From Candidatus Aminicenantota bacterium (GTDB lineage Bacteria > Acidobacteriota > Aminicenantia > Aminicenantales > Saccharicenantaceae), in NCBI GenBank assembly GCA_026393975.1, contig JAPKZD010000020.1:1-56997 (forward strand): a DNA stretch of 56,997 nucleotides. Reading direction: 5' to 3'. Shown here one piece after another: positions 43,362 to 52,147 of this stretch. The position numbers and the translations under genes are program-made. Below the pieces are notes generated by a model. The model saw only the letters and a list, made by a program, of their open reading frames with translations. It searched no databases and was not told the origin of the DNA. Every line of letters begins with the position of its first letter. Position 1 is the stretch's first letter.

Positions 43362-45067
43362 GCCACGGCCCCCCGCGAGTTCTTCCGCAGGACCTTCCCG
43401 GGCAGGCGCCCCGTGTGCCGCCCCTCGTCGACGACGACCTCACCGTTGACAACGACCTGCCTGATGCCCTCGGGGTAAACGGCGGGCTCCGTGAATGTCG
43501 CTTTATCGATGACCCGCTCCGGATCGAAAACGCAGACGTCGGCGGCCCAGCCGATCTTGAGCATCCCCCGGCGCACGAATCCGAGGTGTGCGGCCGGCAT
43601 GGCCGTCATCTTCCGGACGATCTCCTGAAGCGACGCGACCTTCTCCTCCCGGACGTACTTCCCCAGGACCCGCGGGAAGGTCCCGTAAAAACGCGGGTGC
43701 GGCTTCCCCTTGGCCAAGGGGCCGTACGGAGCGACGGCGGAACCGTCCGATCCGACCCCGACGAGCGGGTGGGCCAGGAGGACCTTGAGTTGGTCCTCGC
43801 TCATGGCGAAGGTGATCATGTCGACCCGGCCCGTCTCCTCGACGAGAAGGCCCCGCATGAATTCGTAGGGGCTCTGGCCGGAGCGGGTCGCCGCCGCGAG
43901 GATGTTCATCCCTTCGAGGGGACGGTTCTTGTCCGTGGCCACGGAGGAGATAAAGACTTTTTCCCAAGAGCCAAGCTCCTTTTCCTTGGCCGCAACCTCG
44001 GCCCTCAGACGGTCCTGCAGGGATGCGTCGCGGAGTCTGGCGATGAAATCCTCGGTCGTGCCTTCGCGCGACCAGAGGGGAAAGAACATGTCCAGCCCCG
44101 TGGCCCAGGCGATATAGGGGTAGCGGTCGCAGCGGAAATCGATGCCCGCCGCGCGGGCCCGCTCGAGGCGGTCGAGGAGGGCGGGAAACTTGGGCCAGTT
44201 CACGGCGTAGCCGATCTTCAGGTGGGAGATCTGGAGCCGGATGGGCGTTTCTTTGGCGATGCGCAGGGCCTCGTCCACGGCTTCGAGGATGCCCGCTTCC
44301 TCGTCGCGCATGTGCGTCGCGTAGACGCCGCCGCTTCCGGCGGCGACGCGGCAGAGTTCGATGAGCTCCTCCGTCGAGGCAAAGCTCCCGGGCGTGTATT
44401 CGAGCCCCGAAGAGAGGCCGAGGGCCCCCCCAGCCATCGCCTCACCGACCAGCGCCTTCATCCGCTCGAGTTCCACGGTGGACGGGGCCCGGTTGCCGAA
44501 GCCCATGGCCGCGGCTCTCACGGTCCCGTGTCCGACGAAGGTCGCGTAGTTGAGGGCAGCCCCAGCCTCGTCGAGCCGGCCGAGAAAGCCGCGGATATCC
44601 CGCCAGTTCAAGTCCAGGCCGTATTCCTCGAGGAGCGCCAGCCGCGTTTTTTCGAAGGCCTCTTCGGTCAGGGGGAATGGGGAGTCGCCGCATTGACCGC
44701 TGACCAGAGTGGTCACACCCTGACGGACGGCGCTCTCGGCCCGGGGATTGACGAGGAGGCTTTCCGCCGTATGATCGTGGACGTCGATGAAACCCGGCGA
44801 GACGGCCATCCCCTCGGCTTTGATGATCGTGGCCGCCCGCGAGGCTCGGATCCGGCCGATCGACCTGACCGCACCGCCCGAGATGCCGATGTCGGCGCGG
44901 AAGGGCGGGCCGCCCGTCCCATCGTAGACCGTACCGCCGGCGATGAGGAGGTCGAACTCATTCCCTTTCGTGCATCCCCGGAGCAGGAGGCCGGCGCCCC
45001 CTGCGGAAACCAGGCCAGTCGTCCGCAGCGCTCCCCGGATGAACGTCCGTCGGTCCATGAGTTCCAT
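43358..45067 (-). CDS. N-acyl-D-amino-acid deacylase (D-aminoacylase), Tat lipoprotein
   Basis: The 569-residue amidohydrolase begins with DRRTFIRGALRTTG, a twin-arginine-like signal ending at LLLRGC, a lipobox. Family motifs include GFIDVHDHTAESL, GVTTLVSGQCGDSPFP (the metal-ligand Cys), YATHMRDE, ISHLKIG and VGVGSDGSA. The enzyme removes the acyl group from N-acyl-D-amino acids, or acts on related D-peptides. It is coupled to the M23 peptidase, which links it to peptidoglycan turnover. Starts at 45067 and 45058 are both possible; the promoter allows almost no leader. Confidence 0.88.
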   Translation of the reverse strand: MELMDRRTFIRGALRTTGLVSAGGAGLLLRGCTKGNEFDLLIAGGTVYDGTGGPPFRADIGISGGAVRSIGRIRASRAATIIKAEGMAVSPGFIDVHDHTAESLLVNPRAESAVRQGVTTLVSGQCGDSPFPLTEEAFEKTRLALLEEYGLDLNWRDIRGFLGRLDEAGAALNYATFVGHGTVRAAAMGFGNRAPSTVELERMKALVGEAMAGGALGLSSGLEYTPGSFASTEELIELCRVAAGSGGVYATHMRDEEAGILEAVDEALRIAKETPIRLQISHLKIGYAVNWPKFPALLDRLERARAAGIDFRCDRYPYIAWATGLDMFFPLWSREGTTEDFIARLRDASLQDRLRAEVAAKEKELGSWEKVFISSVATDKNRPLEGMNILAAATRSGQSPYEFMRGLLVEETGRVDMITFAMSEDQLKVLLAHPLVGVGSDGSAVAPYGPLAKGKPHPRFYGTFPRVLGKYVREEKVASLQEIVRKMTAMPAAHLGFVRRGMLKIGWAADVCVFDPERVIDKATFTEPAVYPEGIRQVVVNGEVVVDEGRHTGRLPGKVLRKNSRGAVA

Positions 45068-45075
45068 GCCCTTGC

Positions 45076-45104
45076 ATGATAATCGAAACTCGTCCCGGAG
45101 TAAA
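45076..45104 (-). promoter_or_regulatory. Promoter of the D-aminoacylase/M23 pair
   Basis: The minus strand reads TTTACT (45104-45099), a 17-bp spacer and TATCAT (45081-45076). Transcription would start about 2 bases before the ATG at 45067. Confidence 0.45.
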
Positions 45105-45128
45105 CCGGGATCGGCCGTCCGGCCACAT

Positions 45129-45157
45129 TTGCCTTCGCGGCCCGTTTCTGGTAAATT
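45129..45157 (+). promoter_or_regulatory. Promoter of the 54-residue protein gene
   Basis: TTGCCT (45129-45134), a 17-bp spacer and TAAATT (45152-45157) lie 55 bp before the ATG. Confidence 0.45.
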
Positions 45158-45212
45158 AACGTTCCTCTGGCCGGCGGAATTCCGACAAGACAGAAATCGA
45201 AAGGATCGACAC

Positions 45213-45377
45213 ATGGCTGAGCAAAAAGAGGACAGCACTCCGAAAAGGAAAAAATTGAACTCCCTGAACCTGGCCGAGATCGAGGTCGCGCTCGCCAAGT
45301 GCCAGGAGAAACAGGGAGGGATCGTTTCGAAATACGCCCGCCAGCTCCTGGCCCGCAAGAAGGCCCTTTCCGGCTGA
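45213..45377 (+). CDS. Small conserved-looking basic protein of unknown function
   Basis: The 54-residue protein has a polar, lysine-rich start (EQKEDSTPKRKK) followed by one predicted amphipathic helix pair (SLNLAEIEVALAKCQEK and SKYARQLLARKKAL). It has its own promoter, an AAGGA ribosome site and normal codon use, so it looks real. I do not recognise a family. It lies just upstream of rpsO and could be a small nucleic-acid or ribosome-associated protein, but nothing in the sequence proves this. Confidence 0.6.
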   Translation: MAEQKEDSTPKRKKLNSLNLAEIEVALAKCQEKQGGIVSKYARQLLARKKALSG

Positions 45378-45468
45378 AACCTGGGGAGCCCGAATCCCCT
45401 TCCCCCGCTCCCACTTCGCCAGGGCGGAACGCCCCTTCCGGACGCGAAATCGCCCACAAATCAAAGTA

Positions 45469-45497
45469 TTTACATTGACCCGGGTTTCTGTTAAAAT
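45469..45497 (+). promoter_or_regulatory. Promoter of rpsO-pnp
   Basis: TTTACA (45469-45474), a 17-bp spacer and TAAAAT (45492-45497) lie 32 bp before the rpsO GTG. CAGGAGA is the ribosome site. Confidence 0.6.
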
Positions 45498-45529
45498 ACG
45501 CCGGAAAAAACATCAGGAGACAAAAAAGC

Positions 45530-45796
45530 GTGATTAGTAAGGAACAGAAGACGAAGATCGTCAAGGAGAACCAGGCCCACCCCACCGATTCGGGATCGCC
45601 TGATATCCAGGTCGCCTTGCTGACGGAGCGGATCAACCTGCTCATCAAGCATTTCGACAGCCACAAGAAGGACTTCCACTCCAAGACCGGCCTCATGAAG
45701 CAGGTCGGGCAGAGAAAGCGGCTCCTCGAGTACATCAAGAAAAAAGATGTCGGCCGTTACGAAAAACTCATCCAGAAGCTCGGCCTGCGCAAGTAG
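45530..45796 (+). CDS. rpsO: 30S ribosomal protein S15
   Basis: The 88-residue protein matches S15 in length and motifs: TDSGSPDIQVALLTERI, HFDSHKKDFHSKTGLM, and the C-terminal RKRLLEYIKKKDVGRYEKLIQKLGLRK. It binds 16S rRNA in the platform of the small subunit. It uses a GTG start. Gene order rpsO-pnp is the widespread bacterial arrangement. Confidence 0.98.
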   Translation: MISKEQKTKIVKENQAHPTDSGSPDIQVALLTERINLLIKHFDSHKKDFHSKTGLMKQVGQRKRLLEYIKKKDVGRYEKLIQKLGLRK

Positions 45797-45820
45797 GCCC
45801 CGCCTCCAAAGGACCCCCAC

Positions 45821-47989
45821 ATGTCTAACACCATCAGTCTAGAAATCAACAAGCGGACCCTGTCCATCGACATCGGCAAGATCGCCAAGCAGGCCGACGG
45901 CTCGGCCCTGCTGCGCTACGGCGACACGATGATGCTGGTCACGGCGACCTCCCGCAAGGAGATGAAGGACGCCTCCAAGTCCTTCCTCCCCCTCATCGTG
46001 GATTACCGGGAGAACACCTACGCCGCCGGCAAGATCCCCGGCGGCTTCTTCAAGCGCGAAGGCCGGCCCTCGGAACGGGAGATCCTCATCGCCCGCCTGA
46101 TCGACCGCCCCGTCCGGCCGCTCTTCCCCAACGGCTACTTCTTCGACACCCAGATCGTCGGCCTGCTCCTCTCGGCCGACATCGCGAACGAGCCGGATAC
46201 GCTCGGCGTCATCGGCGCCTCGGCCGCCCTCTATTTCTCCGACATCCCCTTCTCGACCCCGCTCGGCGCGGTCAAGATCGGGATCATCGACGGGAAATAC
46301 GTCGTCAACCCCACGACCGACGAGCTCGACCGGAGCCCGATCAACATGACCGTCGTCAGCAACGAGGACGGCATCATCATGATCGAAGCCGGGGCCAAGG
46401 AGATCGAGGAGGAAAAAATCCTCGAGGGGCTCTCGCTCGCCCACGAGACCAACCAACAGATCATCAGGGCCCAGAAGGACCTCTACGCCCGGCTCGGTCT
46501 GAAAAAGCGCGAATTCACGGCCAAAGCGGTCGACACCGAAAAACTGGCCCGGGTCGAGCGGGAATACGGACCCGCCCTGTTCGAGGCCATGCAGGTCAGG
46601 GGCAAGAAGGCCAACGAGGCCGCGCTCATCGAGGTCCGCGCAAGCGCCCTGGCCAAGATCCCCGAAGATAAGCCCGAAGAGAAGCTCGAAACGAAGGAAC
46701 TCTTCTCCAAGCTCGAAGAAAAGCTCTTCCGCGACCTCATCCTCAATAAGAATCTGCGGACCGACGGGCGCCAGTTCGACGACATCCGCCCGATCACGGC
46801 CGAAGTGGCCCTCCTGACGAGGACCCACGGCTCGGCCCTCTTCACCCGCGGCGAAACCCAGGCCCTGGCGACCGTCACCCTGGGCACGTTCGACGACGCT
46901 CAGAGGCTCGATAGCCTCGGCGCGGAGACCAAGAAGCGCTTCATGCTCCATTACAACTTCCCGCCCTTCTCGGTCGGCGAAGTGGGCTTTCTCCGCGGCC
47001 CCGGACGGCGCGAGATCGGGCACGGCGCCCTGGCCGAAAAATCCATCCTGCCGGCCATCCCCGACGACGACACGTTCCCCTACACGATCCGGATCGTCTC
47101 GGACATCCTGGAGAGCAACGGCTCCTCCTCGATGGCCACTGTTTGCGGCGGAGTCCTGGCCCTCATGGACGCCGGCGTCCCCCTGAAGATGGTCGTCGCC
47201 GGGATCGCCATGGGCCTGGTCAAGGGGAACGACGGCTACGCCATCCTGACCGACATCGCCGGGCTCGAAGACCACTTCGGGGACATGGATTTCAAGATGG
47301 CCGGGACGGAAAAGGGCGTCACCGCCATCCAGCTCGACCTCAAGATCCCTTGCGTGACCCTGCCGATGCTCCGCGAGATCATGGTCAAGTCCAAGGCCGC
47401 CCGGCTCAAGGTGCTGGTCAAGATGAAAGAGGCCATCGCCGAGCCCCGGCCGACCATCTCGGTCTACGCGCCCCGGATCATCATCCTCAACATCAACCCG
47501 GAAAAGGTCGGCGACGTCATCGGACCCGCCGGGAAGATCATCAAGAAGATCATCAGCCAGACCGGCGCCAAGATCGACATCTTGGAGGATGGCAAGATCC
47601 TCATCGCCTCGACGGACATGTCCGCCGCGGAGGCCGCCAAGCAGATGATCCTGGACCTCACGGCCGAAGCCGAGCTGGGGGGGACTTACACGGGCAAGGT
47701 CGTCCGGCTCGAGGAATACGGCGCCTTCGTCGAGATCATGCCCAATCTCGTCGGCCTCCTCCACATCTCCGAAGTGGCGCCCTACCGGATCAACAGCATC
47801 CGGGACGTCCTCAACCTCGGCGACACGGTCACGGTCAAGGTTCTCAGCATCGACCCGGCGGACAACAAGATCCGGCTCAGCAAGAAGGCCCTGGAAGAGG
47901 GCGGCGGCGCCAACCCCGAGTCGACTCCCCGGCCTGAGCCCCAGCGCTCCTCCGACCGCCGCGGAGGCCGAGACCGCGGCCGGTTTTGA
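45821..47989 (+). CDS. pnp: Polyribonucleotide nucleotidyltransferase
   Basis: The 722-residue protein has two RNase PH domains (about 10-230 and 320-545) flanking a helical linker. A KH domain (about 560-620, IIGPAGKIIKKIISQTGAKIDI begins it) and an S1 domain (about 630-700, GGTYTGKVVRLEEYGAFVEI) follow, then a short basic Arg-rich tail. It degrades RNA 3'-5' using phosphate and belongs to the degradosome. It lies 24 bases after rpsO. Confidence 0.98.
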   Translation: MSNTISLEINKRTLSIDIGKIAKQADGSALLRYGDTMMLVTATSRKEMKDASKSFLPLIVDYRENTYAAGKIPGGFFKREGRPSEREILIARLIDRPVRPLFPNGYFFDTQIVGLLLSADIANEPDTLGVIGASAALYFSDIPFSTPLGAVKIGIIDGKYVVNPTTDELDRSPINMTVVSNEDGIIMIEAGAKEIEEEKILEGLSLAHETNQQIIRAQKDLYARLGLKKREFTAKAVDTEKLARVEREYGPALFEAMQVRGKKANEAALIEVRASALAKIPEDKPEEKLETKELFSKLEEKLFRDLILNKNLRTDGRQFDDIRPITAEVALLTRTHGSALFTRGETQALATVTLGTFDDAQRLDSLGAETKKRFMLHYNFPPFSVGEVGFLRGPGRREIGHGALAEKSILPAIPDDDTFPYTIRIVSDILESNGSSSMATVCGGVLALMDAGVPLKMVVAGIAMGLVKGNDGYAILTDIAGLEDHFGDMDFKMAGTEKGVTAIQLDLKIPCVTLPMLREIMVKSKAARLKVLVKMKEAIAEPRPTISVYAPRIIILNINPEKVGDVIGPAGKIIKKIISQTGAKIDILEDGKILIASTDMSAAEAAKQMILDLTAEAELGGTYTGKVVRLEEYGAFVEIMPNLVGLLHISEVAPYRINSIRDVLNLGDTVTVKVLSIDPADNKIRLSKKALEEGGGANPESTPRPEPQRSSDRRGGRDRGRF

Positions 47990-48013
47990 TTTCTCGGGCG
48001 ATTCGTCTATAAT
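47985..48013 (+). promoter_or_regulatory. Promoter of the pseudopilin genes
   Basis: TTTGAT (47985-47990) overlaps the pnp stop. A 17-bp spacer and a perfect TATAAT (48008-48013) follow, 33 bases before the first pseudopilin start. Confidence 0.55.
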
Positions 48014-48046
48014 TTCCTCGCGACGAACGCGACGGGGTCCAACGGA

Positions 48047-48535
48047 ATGATGTCTCGAGACGACCGCGCTCACGGCTTCACGCTCGTGGAGATGATCATC
48101 ACCCTGTCCCTTGTAGCCGTCCTGGCCCTGTCCGCCCTGCCCCTCGGCAAGATGGCCTTCAAACGGGAGAACGAGATCGAACTGCAGCGGGCCTTGCGCC
48201 TCGTACGCGAGTCGATCGACGCCTGGAAGAAGCTCGCCGACGAGAAGAAGTTCGAGTTCGACGAGGATACCGAAGGCTATCCCCCCACCCTGGAGGACCT
48301 GGTCAAGGGGGTCGAGATCCAGGACAAGAACGCCACGGACAAAGCGGCCCGCAAGAGGATCGTCAAGTTCCTCCGCCGCATCCCCAAGGACCCCATGACC
48401 AACTCCTTCGACTGGGGGCTCCGGTCCTACCAGGACGACCCCGACTCCGACGTCTGGGGAGAGGAGAATGTGTACGATGTCTACACGAAGAGCCAGGCCC
48501 TGGCCCTCGACGGGACCCGCTACAGGGATTGGTGA
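48047..48535 (+). CDS. Type II secretion / type IV-like pseudopilin 1
   Basis: The 162-residue protein has a short leader cut by prepilin peptidase at AHG-FTLVEM, then the hydrophobic N-terminal helix with Glu at position 5 and a soluble globular part with PKDPMT, as in GspG-type major pseudopilins. Two ATGs lie in tandem at the start. The coding sequence overlaps the next gene by about 59 bases. No secretion ATPase or secretin is in the window, so the rest of the machinery must be elsewhere. Confidence 0.85.
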   Translation: MMSRDDRAHGFTLVEMIITLSLVAVLALSALPLGKMAFKRENEIELQRALRLVRESIDAWKKLADEKKFEFDEDTEGYPPTLEDLVKGVEIQDKNATDKAARKRIVKFLRRIPKDPMTNSFDWGLRSYQDDPDSDVWGEENVYDVYTKSQALALDGTRYRDW

Positions 48536-48923
48536 GCGCGGCTTCACGCTGATCGAGCTCATCATCGTCCTGAGCATCATTGGGCTCCTTGTCGGACTGG
48601 GGCTGCCGACCTACAAGTCGGCGACCATCAAGGCCAGAGAGGCCGTGCTCAAGGAGAACCTGTTCATCCTGCGCAAGCTCCTCGACCAGTACGCCCAGGA
48701 CAAGGGGAAATACCCGGCCTCCCTCCAGGCCCTCGTCCAAGACAGTTATCTTCGGATGATCCCGGTCGACCCGATGACCAGGCAATCGACGACCTGGGTC
48801 GAGGTCCGCGAACTCCCCTCCCCCGAAGACCCCATGCTGAACGAGATCCCCGGCGTCATCGACGTCAAGTCCGGTTCCGAAGCCAAGTCGCCGATCGATG
48901 GCTCACCTTACAACACCTGGTGA
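48477..48923 (+). CDS. Type II secretion / type IV-like pseudopilin 2 (GspG-like)
   Basis: The 148-residue protein has a 22-residue basic leader ending GERG-FTLIELIIV, the hydrophobic helix, then DPMTRQSTTW and the C-terminal SEAKSPIDGSPYNTW typical of GspG. Its start lies inside the preceding gene; ATG at 48477 has GAGGAG 10 bases upstream. An ATG three codons earlier is too close to that site. It likely builds the pseudopilus with its neighbours. Confidence 0.85.
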   Translation: MSTRRARPWPSTGPATGIGERGFTLIELIIVLSIIGLLVGLGLPTYKSATIKAREAVLKENLFILRKLLDQYAQDKGKYPASLQALVQDSYLRMIPVDPMTRQSTTWVEVRELPSPEDPMLNEIPGVIDVKSGSEAKSPIDGSPYNTW

Positions 48924-48966
48924 TCCCATCGGGCGGACGCTAGGGCCCGGAGGAACGACCTATCCC

Positions 48967-49482
48967 ATGAAAGAGTCCCGGGGCTACCTCGTCATCATGC
49001 TGATGATGGCCGTCTTCGTCATCACCCTCGGGCTCCTCATCGCCGTCCCGGTCTGGCAGACAGAGCTCCAGAGAGAGAAGGAGGAGGAGCTCATCTTCCG
49101 GGGCAAGCAGTACGCCGAAGCCGTCCGGATCTACGTCCAGAAGAACCCCGGGCGCTATCCCGCCAGCCTGAAGGAGCTCCTGGACAAGAAATGCATCCGC
49201 AAGCTCTACAAGGACCCCCTCGGGCCCGGCGGCCAATGGAACGTCATCTTGACAACGGGAAAGCCCCCCTCCGGGCGCGAAACGGCGGCGGAGGTCATGA
49301 TCGCACCGGAACGCGTTCTTCCGGCCATCAAGAACGCCCAGATCCTCGGCGTCGTCAGCTCGTCGACGAACAAATCCGTGAAGATCTACAACGACCAGGA
49401 AAGCCACGACAAGTGGCTGTTTTTTTTCGGACAGGACCCCAAGAAGCCGCCCAAGATCGTCTATTACGGCGAGAAGAAATGA
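48967..49482 (+). CDS. Type II secretion / type IV-like pseudopilin 3
   Basis: The 171-residue protein begins KESRGYLVIMLMMAVFVITLGLLIAVPVW. This is pilin-like, but position 5 after the putative cleavage lacks the usual Glu, so it may be a minor pseudopilin or not processed. The soluble part includes RYPASLKELLDKKCIRKLYKDPLG and ends in basic residues. I take the ATG at 48967, with GGAGGA 12 bases before; an ATG at 48898 inside the previous gene adds 23 residues with no leader features. Confidence 0.7.
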   Translation: MKESRGYLVIMLMMAVFVITLGLLIAVPVWQTELQREKEEELIFRGKQYAEAVRIYVQKNPGRYPASLKELLDKKCIRKLYKDPLGPGGQWNVILTTGKPPSGRETAAEVMIAPERVLPAIKNAQILGVVSSSTNKSVKIYNDQESHDKWLFFFGQDPKKPPKIVYYGEKK

Positions 49483-49492
49483 GCCGGCAGGG

Positions 49493-50125
49493 TCACGAGG
49501 CTTTCACCAGGGGGACGAAGCGGACAGCCAGCAACCGCTCCCTCGTCAGGCCTTTCTTTTCCCTGCGGACGAGAAAAAGTTCCTGGACGTCGGTCCCGAC
49601 GGGGATGATCATCCTCCCCCCGGGGCCGAGCTGTTCCTTGAGTGACTCGGGCATCCTGGCCGCGGCGGCGGTCACCATGACGGAGTCGAAAGGTGCGGAT
49701 TCCGGCCAGCCCCCGGACCCGTCGCCGACCCGGTAGCGGATGTTGGCGTAACCCAGGCTGTCGAGGATGGAGCGGGCCTGCAGGGACAGGCTTTCGACGA
49801 TTTCGACGGTCCAAACCTCCCGGACTATCTCGGCCAGAACCGCTGTTTGATAGCCGGACCCGGTCCCGATCTCGAGGACCCTCTCCCCGCCCTGAAGGCC
49901 GAGCGCCTCGGTCATGTAGGCGACGATGTAGGGCTGGGAGATCGTCTGGCCTTGGCCGATCGGCAGGGGCTCGTCGGCGTGGGCGCAGCCCCGCATGCCC
50001 TCAGGAACAAAGAGGTGGCGGGGGACTTTTTCGATCGCCGCCAGGACCAGCGGGTCGCAGACTCCTCTGGCCCGGATTTGGGAATCCGTCATCACCCGGC
50101 GTTCTTTCGCGAATTCTCCGTTCAA
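49493..50125 (-). CDS. pcm: Protein-L-isoaspartate O-methyltransferase
   Basis: The 210-residue enzyme methylates isoaspartyl residues in aged proteins using S-adenosylmethionine. The AdoMet loop is VLEIGTGSGYQTAVLA near residue 85, preceded by the family segment QTISQPYIVAYM. The N-terminus FAKERRVMTDSQIRARGV matches the family when the TTG at 50125 is used, and AAGGA lies 9 bases before it; the next ATG is at 50092. It follows proS by 15 bases. Confidence 0.92.
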   Translation of the reverse strand: MNGEFAKERRVMTDSQIRARGVCDPLVLAAIEKVPRHLFVPEGMRGCAHADEPLPIGQGQTISQPYIVAYMTEALGLQGGERVLEIGTGSGYQTAVLAEIVREVWTVEIVESLSLQARSILDSLGYANIRYRVGDGSGGWPESAPFDSVMVTAAAARMPESLKEQLGPGGRMIIPVGTDVQELFLVRREKKGLTRERLLAVRFVPLVKAS

Positions 50126-50140
50126 CGGAGCTGATCCTTA

Positions 50141-51595
50141 TCAGTAGGCGCGGGCAAAATAGGCGACCGTCTGGCCTTTCCCGCCGCAGGCCACACAGGG
50201 GCCTGGCGTCTTTTCTTCATCCCCATCGATGGGAATAACACGGATCGTGGCCATGGTCTCGGTCTTGATCCTATCCTCGCACGCTTCGCCGCCGCACCAC
50301 GGCGCCCGGACGAAGCCGCGCTGGTTTTCCAGGATATCTTTGAAGCCCTGGTAGTCCGAGGCGTCACGGATATTGGCTTCGAGGAAAGCCCGGGCCTGGG
50401 CCATGAGCCCGGCCTGGATGCTCTCGAGAAGGACCGGGACGCGGGACGTGAGCGAAGCGAGCGGGACGGTCTCCTTGGCCTTGGTGTCGCGGCGGACGAG
50501 GACGGCCTGCCCGGCCTTAATGTCGCGAGGGCCGATCTCGATGCGCAGGGGCACGCCGCGCATTTCGTATTCGGAGAACTTCCAGCCCGGCGTCGCTTCC
50601 TCGCGGGCGTCGATCGAGGCCCGGACGCCGGCCGACCGCAGTCCCTCGACCGCGGCCTGGGCGACCGGAAGGACCGACTCCCGCCAGTTGCCGATGGAGA
50701 TGGGCACGACCATCACCTGGACAGGGGCGATCCGAGGCGGGAAGCGCAGGCCGGAATCGTCGCCGTGGACCATGATCAAGGCCCCGATCGTCCGCGTCGT
50801 CATGCCCCAGGACGTCTGCCAAACGTACTGGAGCGTCTGGCTGCGGTCCTCGAACTTGATGTCGAAGGCCTTGGAGAAGTGCTGGCCCAGGTTGTGGGAC
50901 GTCCCCATCTGCAGGGCCTTGCCGTCGGACATCAGGGCTTCGATGGCGTAGGTCATCGAAGCCCCGGCGAACTTCTCGCTCAAGGATTTGCGGCCGGAGA
51001 GGACGGGGATGGCCAGTTCGGTCTCGCAAAACTCCTTGTAGAGCCCCAGGATCTTCAGGGTTTCGGCCTCCCCTTCTTCCGCCGTCTCATGGCACGTGTG
51101 ACCTTCTTGCCAGAGGAATTCCGTCGTCCGGAGGAACGGCCGGGTCACTTTCTCCCAACGGACGATGTTGGCCCACTGGTTGATCAGGAGAGGCAGGTCG
51201 CGCCAGGACTTGATCCACTTGGCGTACATGTGGCCGATGATGGCTTCGGAGGTCGGCCGGACGGCCAGTTTCTCCTCGAGTTCCTCTTTGCCGCCGATCG
51301 TGACCCAGGCCACTTCCGGCGAAAAGCCTTTGACGTGCTCGGCCTCCTTCTTGAGGAAGCTCTCCGGGATGAACAGGGGGAAATAGGCGTTAACGTGCCC
51401 CGTGGCCTTGATGCGAAGGTCGAGGGCCCGCTGGATATTCTCCCAGACCGCGTAGCCGTGCGGCCGGATGACCATCATCCCCTTCATGGGGGTGTAGTCG
51501 GCGAGTTCGGCTTTCTGGACGATCTCCACGTACCACTTCGCAAAATCGTCGCTCTTCTGCGTGATCTGTCTGACCTGCCGTTCGTTCTCGTTCAC
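50141..51595 (-). CDS. proS: Prolyl-tRNA synthetase, archaeal/eukaryote-like (ProS type 3)
   Basis: The 484-residue class II synthetase charges tRNA-Pro. Motif 2 is RPFLRTTEFLWQEGHT, and the motif 3 region follows MGTSHNLGQ. A C-terminal zinc domain has CGGEACED and CVACGGKG cysteines, and the protein ends in the conserved Tyr. The short form without the editing domain is the archaeal-type ProS, which occurs in scattered bacteria. It uses GTG, preceded by AAGGAGATG. Confidence 0.96.
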   Translation of the reverse strand: MNENERQVRQITQKSDDFAKWYVEIVQKAELADYTPMKGMMVIRPHGYAVWENIQRALDLRIKATGHVNAYFPLFIPESFLKKEAEHVKGFSPEVAWVTIGGKEELEEKLAVRPTSEAIIGHMYAKWIKSWRDLPLLINQWANIVRWEKVTRPFLRTTEFLWQEGHTCHETAEEGEAETLKILGLYKEFCETELAIPVLSGRKSLSEKFAGASMTYAIEALMSDGKALQMGTSHNLGQHFSKAFDIKFEDRSQTLQYVWQTSWGMTTRTIGALIMVHGDDSGLRFPPRIAPVQVMVVPISIGNWRESVLPVAQAAVEGLRSAGVRASIDAREEATPGWKFSEYEMRGVPLRIEIGPRDIKAGQAVLVRRDTKAKETVPLASLTSRVPVLLESIQAGLMAQARAFLEANIRDASDYQGFKDILENQRGFVRAPWCGGEACEDRIKTETMATIRVIPIDGDEEKTPGPCVACGGKGQTVAYFARAY

Positions 51596-51624
51596 GTCAT
51601 CTCCTTGTCTTTGAGCGTTTTACG

Positions 51625-51653
51625 ATTCTAGCCGCGCCCCCGATAATTGTCAA
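51625..51653 (-). promoter_or_regulatory. Promoter of proS-pcm
   Basis: The minus strand reads a perfect TTGACA (51653-51648), a 17-bp spacer and TAGAAT (51630-51625), 30 bases before the GTG. Confidence 0.65.
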
Positions 51654-51781
51654 GAAAACCACGCCCCGCCCTGCCGAGGCCGGAAATATCCCCCGCGGGT
51701 TCATCGGTAGGGGTGATTGACCGGTCCCAGAGGCCCGTGCGAAGCTGGTCTCGCCAATTTCAGAGGAAAAGGAATGTCAAT

Positions 51782-52147
51782 ATGCTGAGAGGGATTTCCT
51801 GGGAGTCCAGGCCCGTCCGGCCCCGGCCGCCCGAACGGGGATTCAAGCTCTCCCTGCCGATGACCGTCGAGGGACCGGACCCCGACGGCACGTTCTTCCA
51901 CGAAGAGACGACGCTCACCTTCATGAGCCATCAGGGCGCCCTCTTCCCCCTCAAAAACCAGGTCGCCCTCGACTCGCGGCTCAAGCTCGTCGTCTCCCTC
52001 CCGCCCAAGCTCGGGGAAGGAAGGAACCTCAAGCTCGTCGTCAAGGGAACGATCGTCGACGTCGACTCGAACGGCGGGGACGGACACCCCCGCCAGGTGG
52101 CCCTCCGCCTCGAGCCAAGGTACATTATCCAGACGGACGCCCTATGA
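51782..52147 (+). CDS. PilZ-like protein, degenerate
   Basis: The 121-residue protein has an RPPER element, like the RxxxR of PilZ, then a six-stranded beta-barrel pattern (SLPMTVEG ... RLKLVVSLPPKLGEGRNLKLVVKGTIV). The second c-di-GMP motif ([D/N]xSxxG) is FMSHQG, which lacks the Asp/Asn. It may bind cyclic di-GMP weakly or not at all. An AAGGA site precedes the ATG. It resembles two other PilZ-like proteins nearby. Confidence 0.65.
   Translation: MLRGISWESRPVRPRPPERGFKLSLPMTVEGPDPDGTFFHEETTLTFMSHQGALFPLKNQVALDSRLKLVVSLPPKLGEGRNLKLVVKGTIVDVDSNGGDGHPRQVALRLEPRYIIQTDAL

Noticed and set aside
45839-48580. A 913-residue open frame on the minus strand across pnp and the first pseudopilin
   Set aside because: It is antisense to clear genes, its composition is biased toward Asp, Val, Gly and Leu, and it has no domain or ribosome site. 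High GC content produces such long frames.
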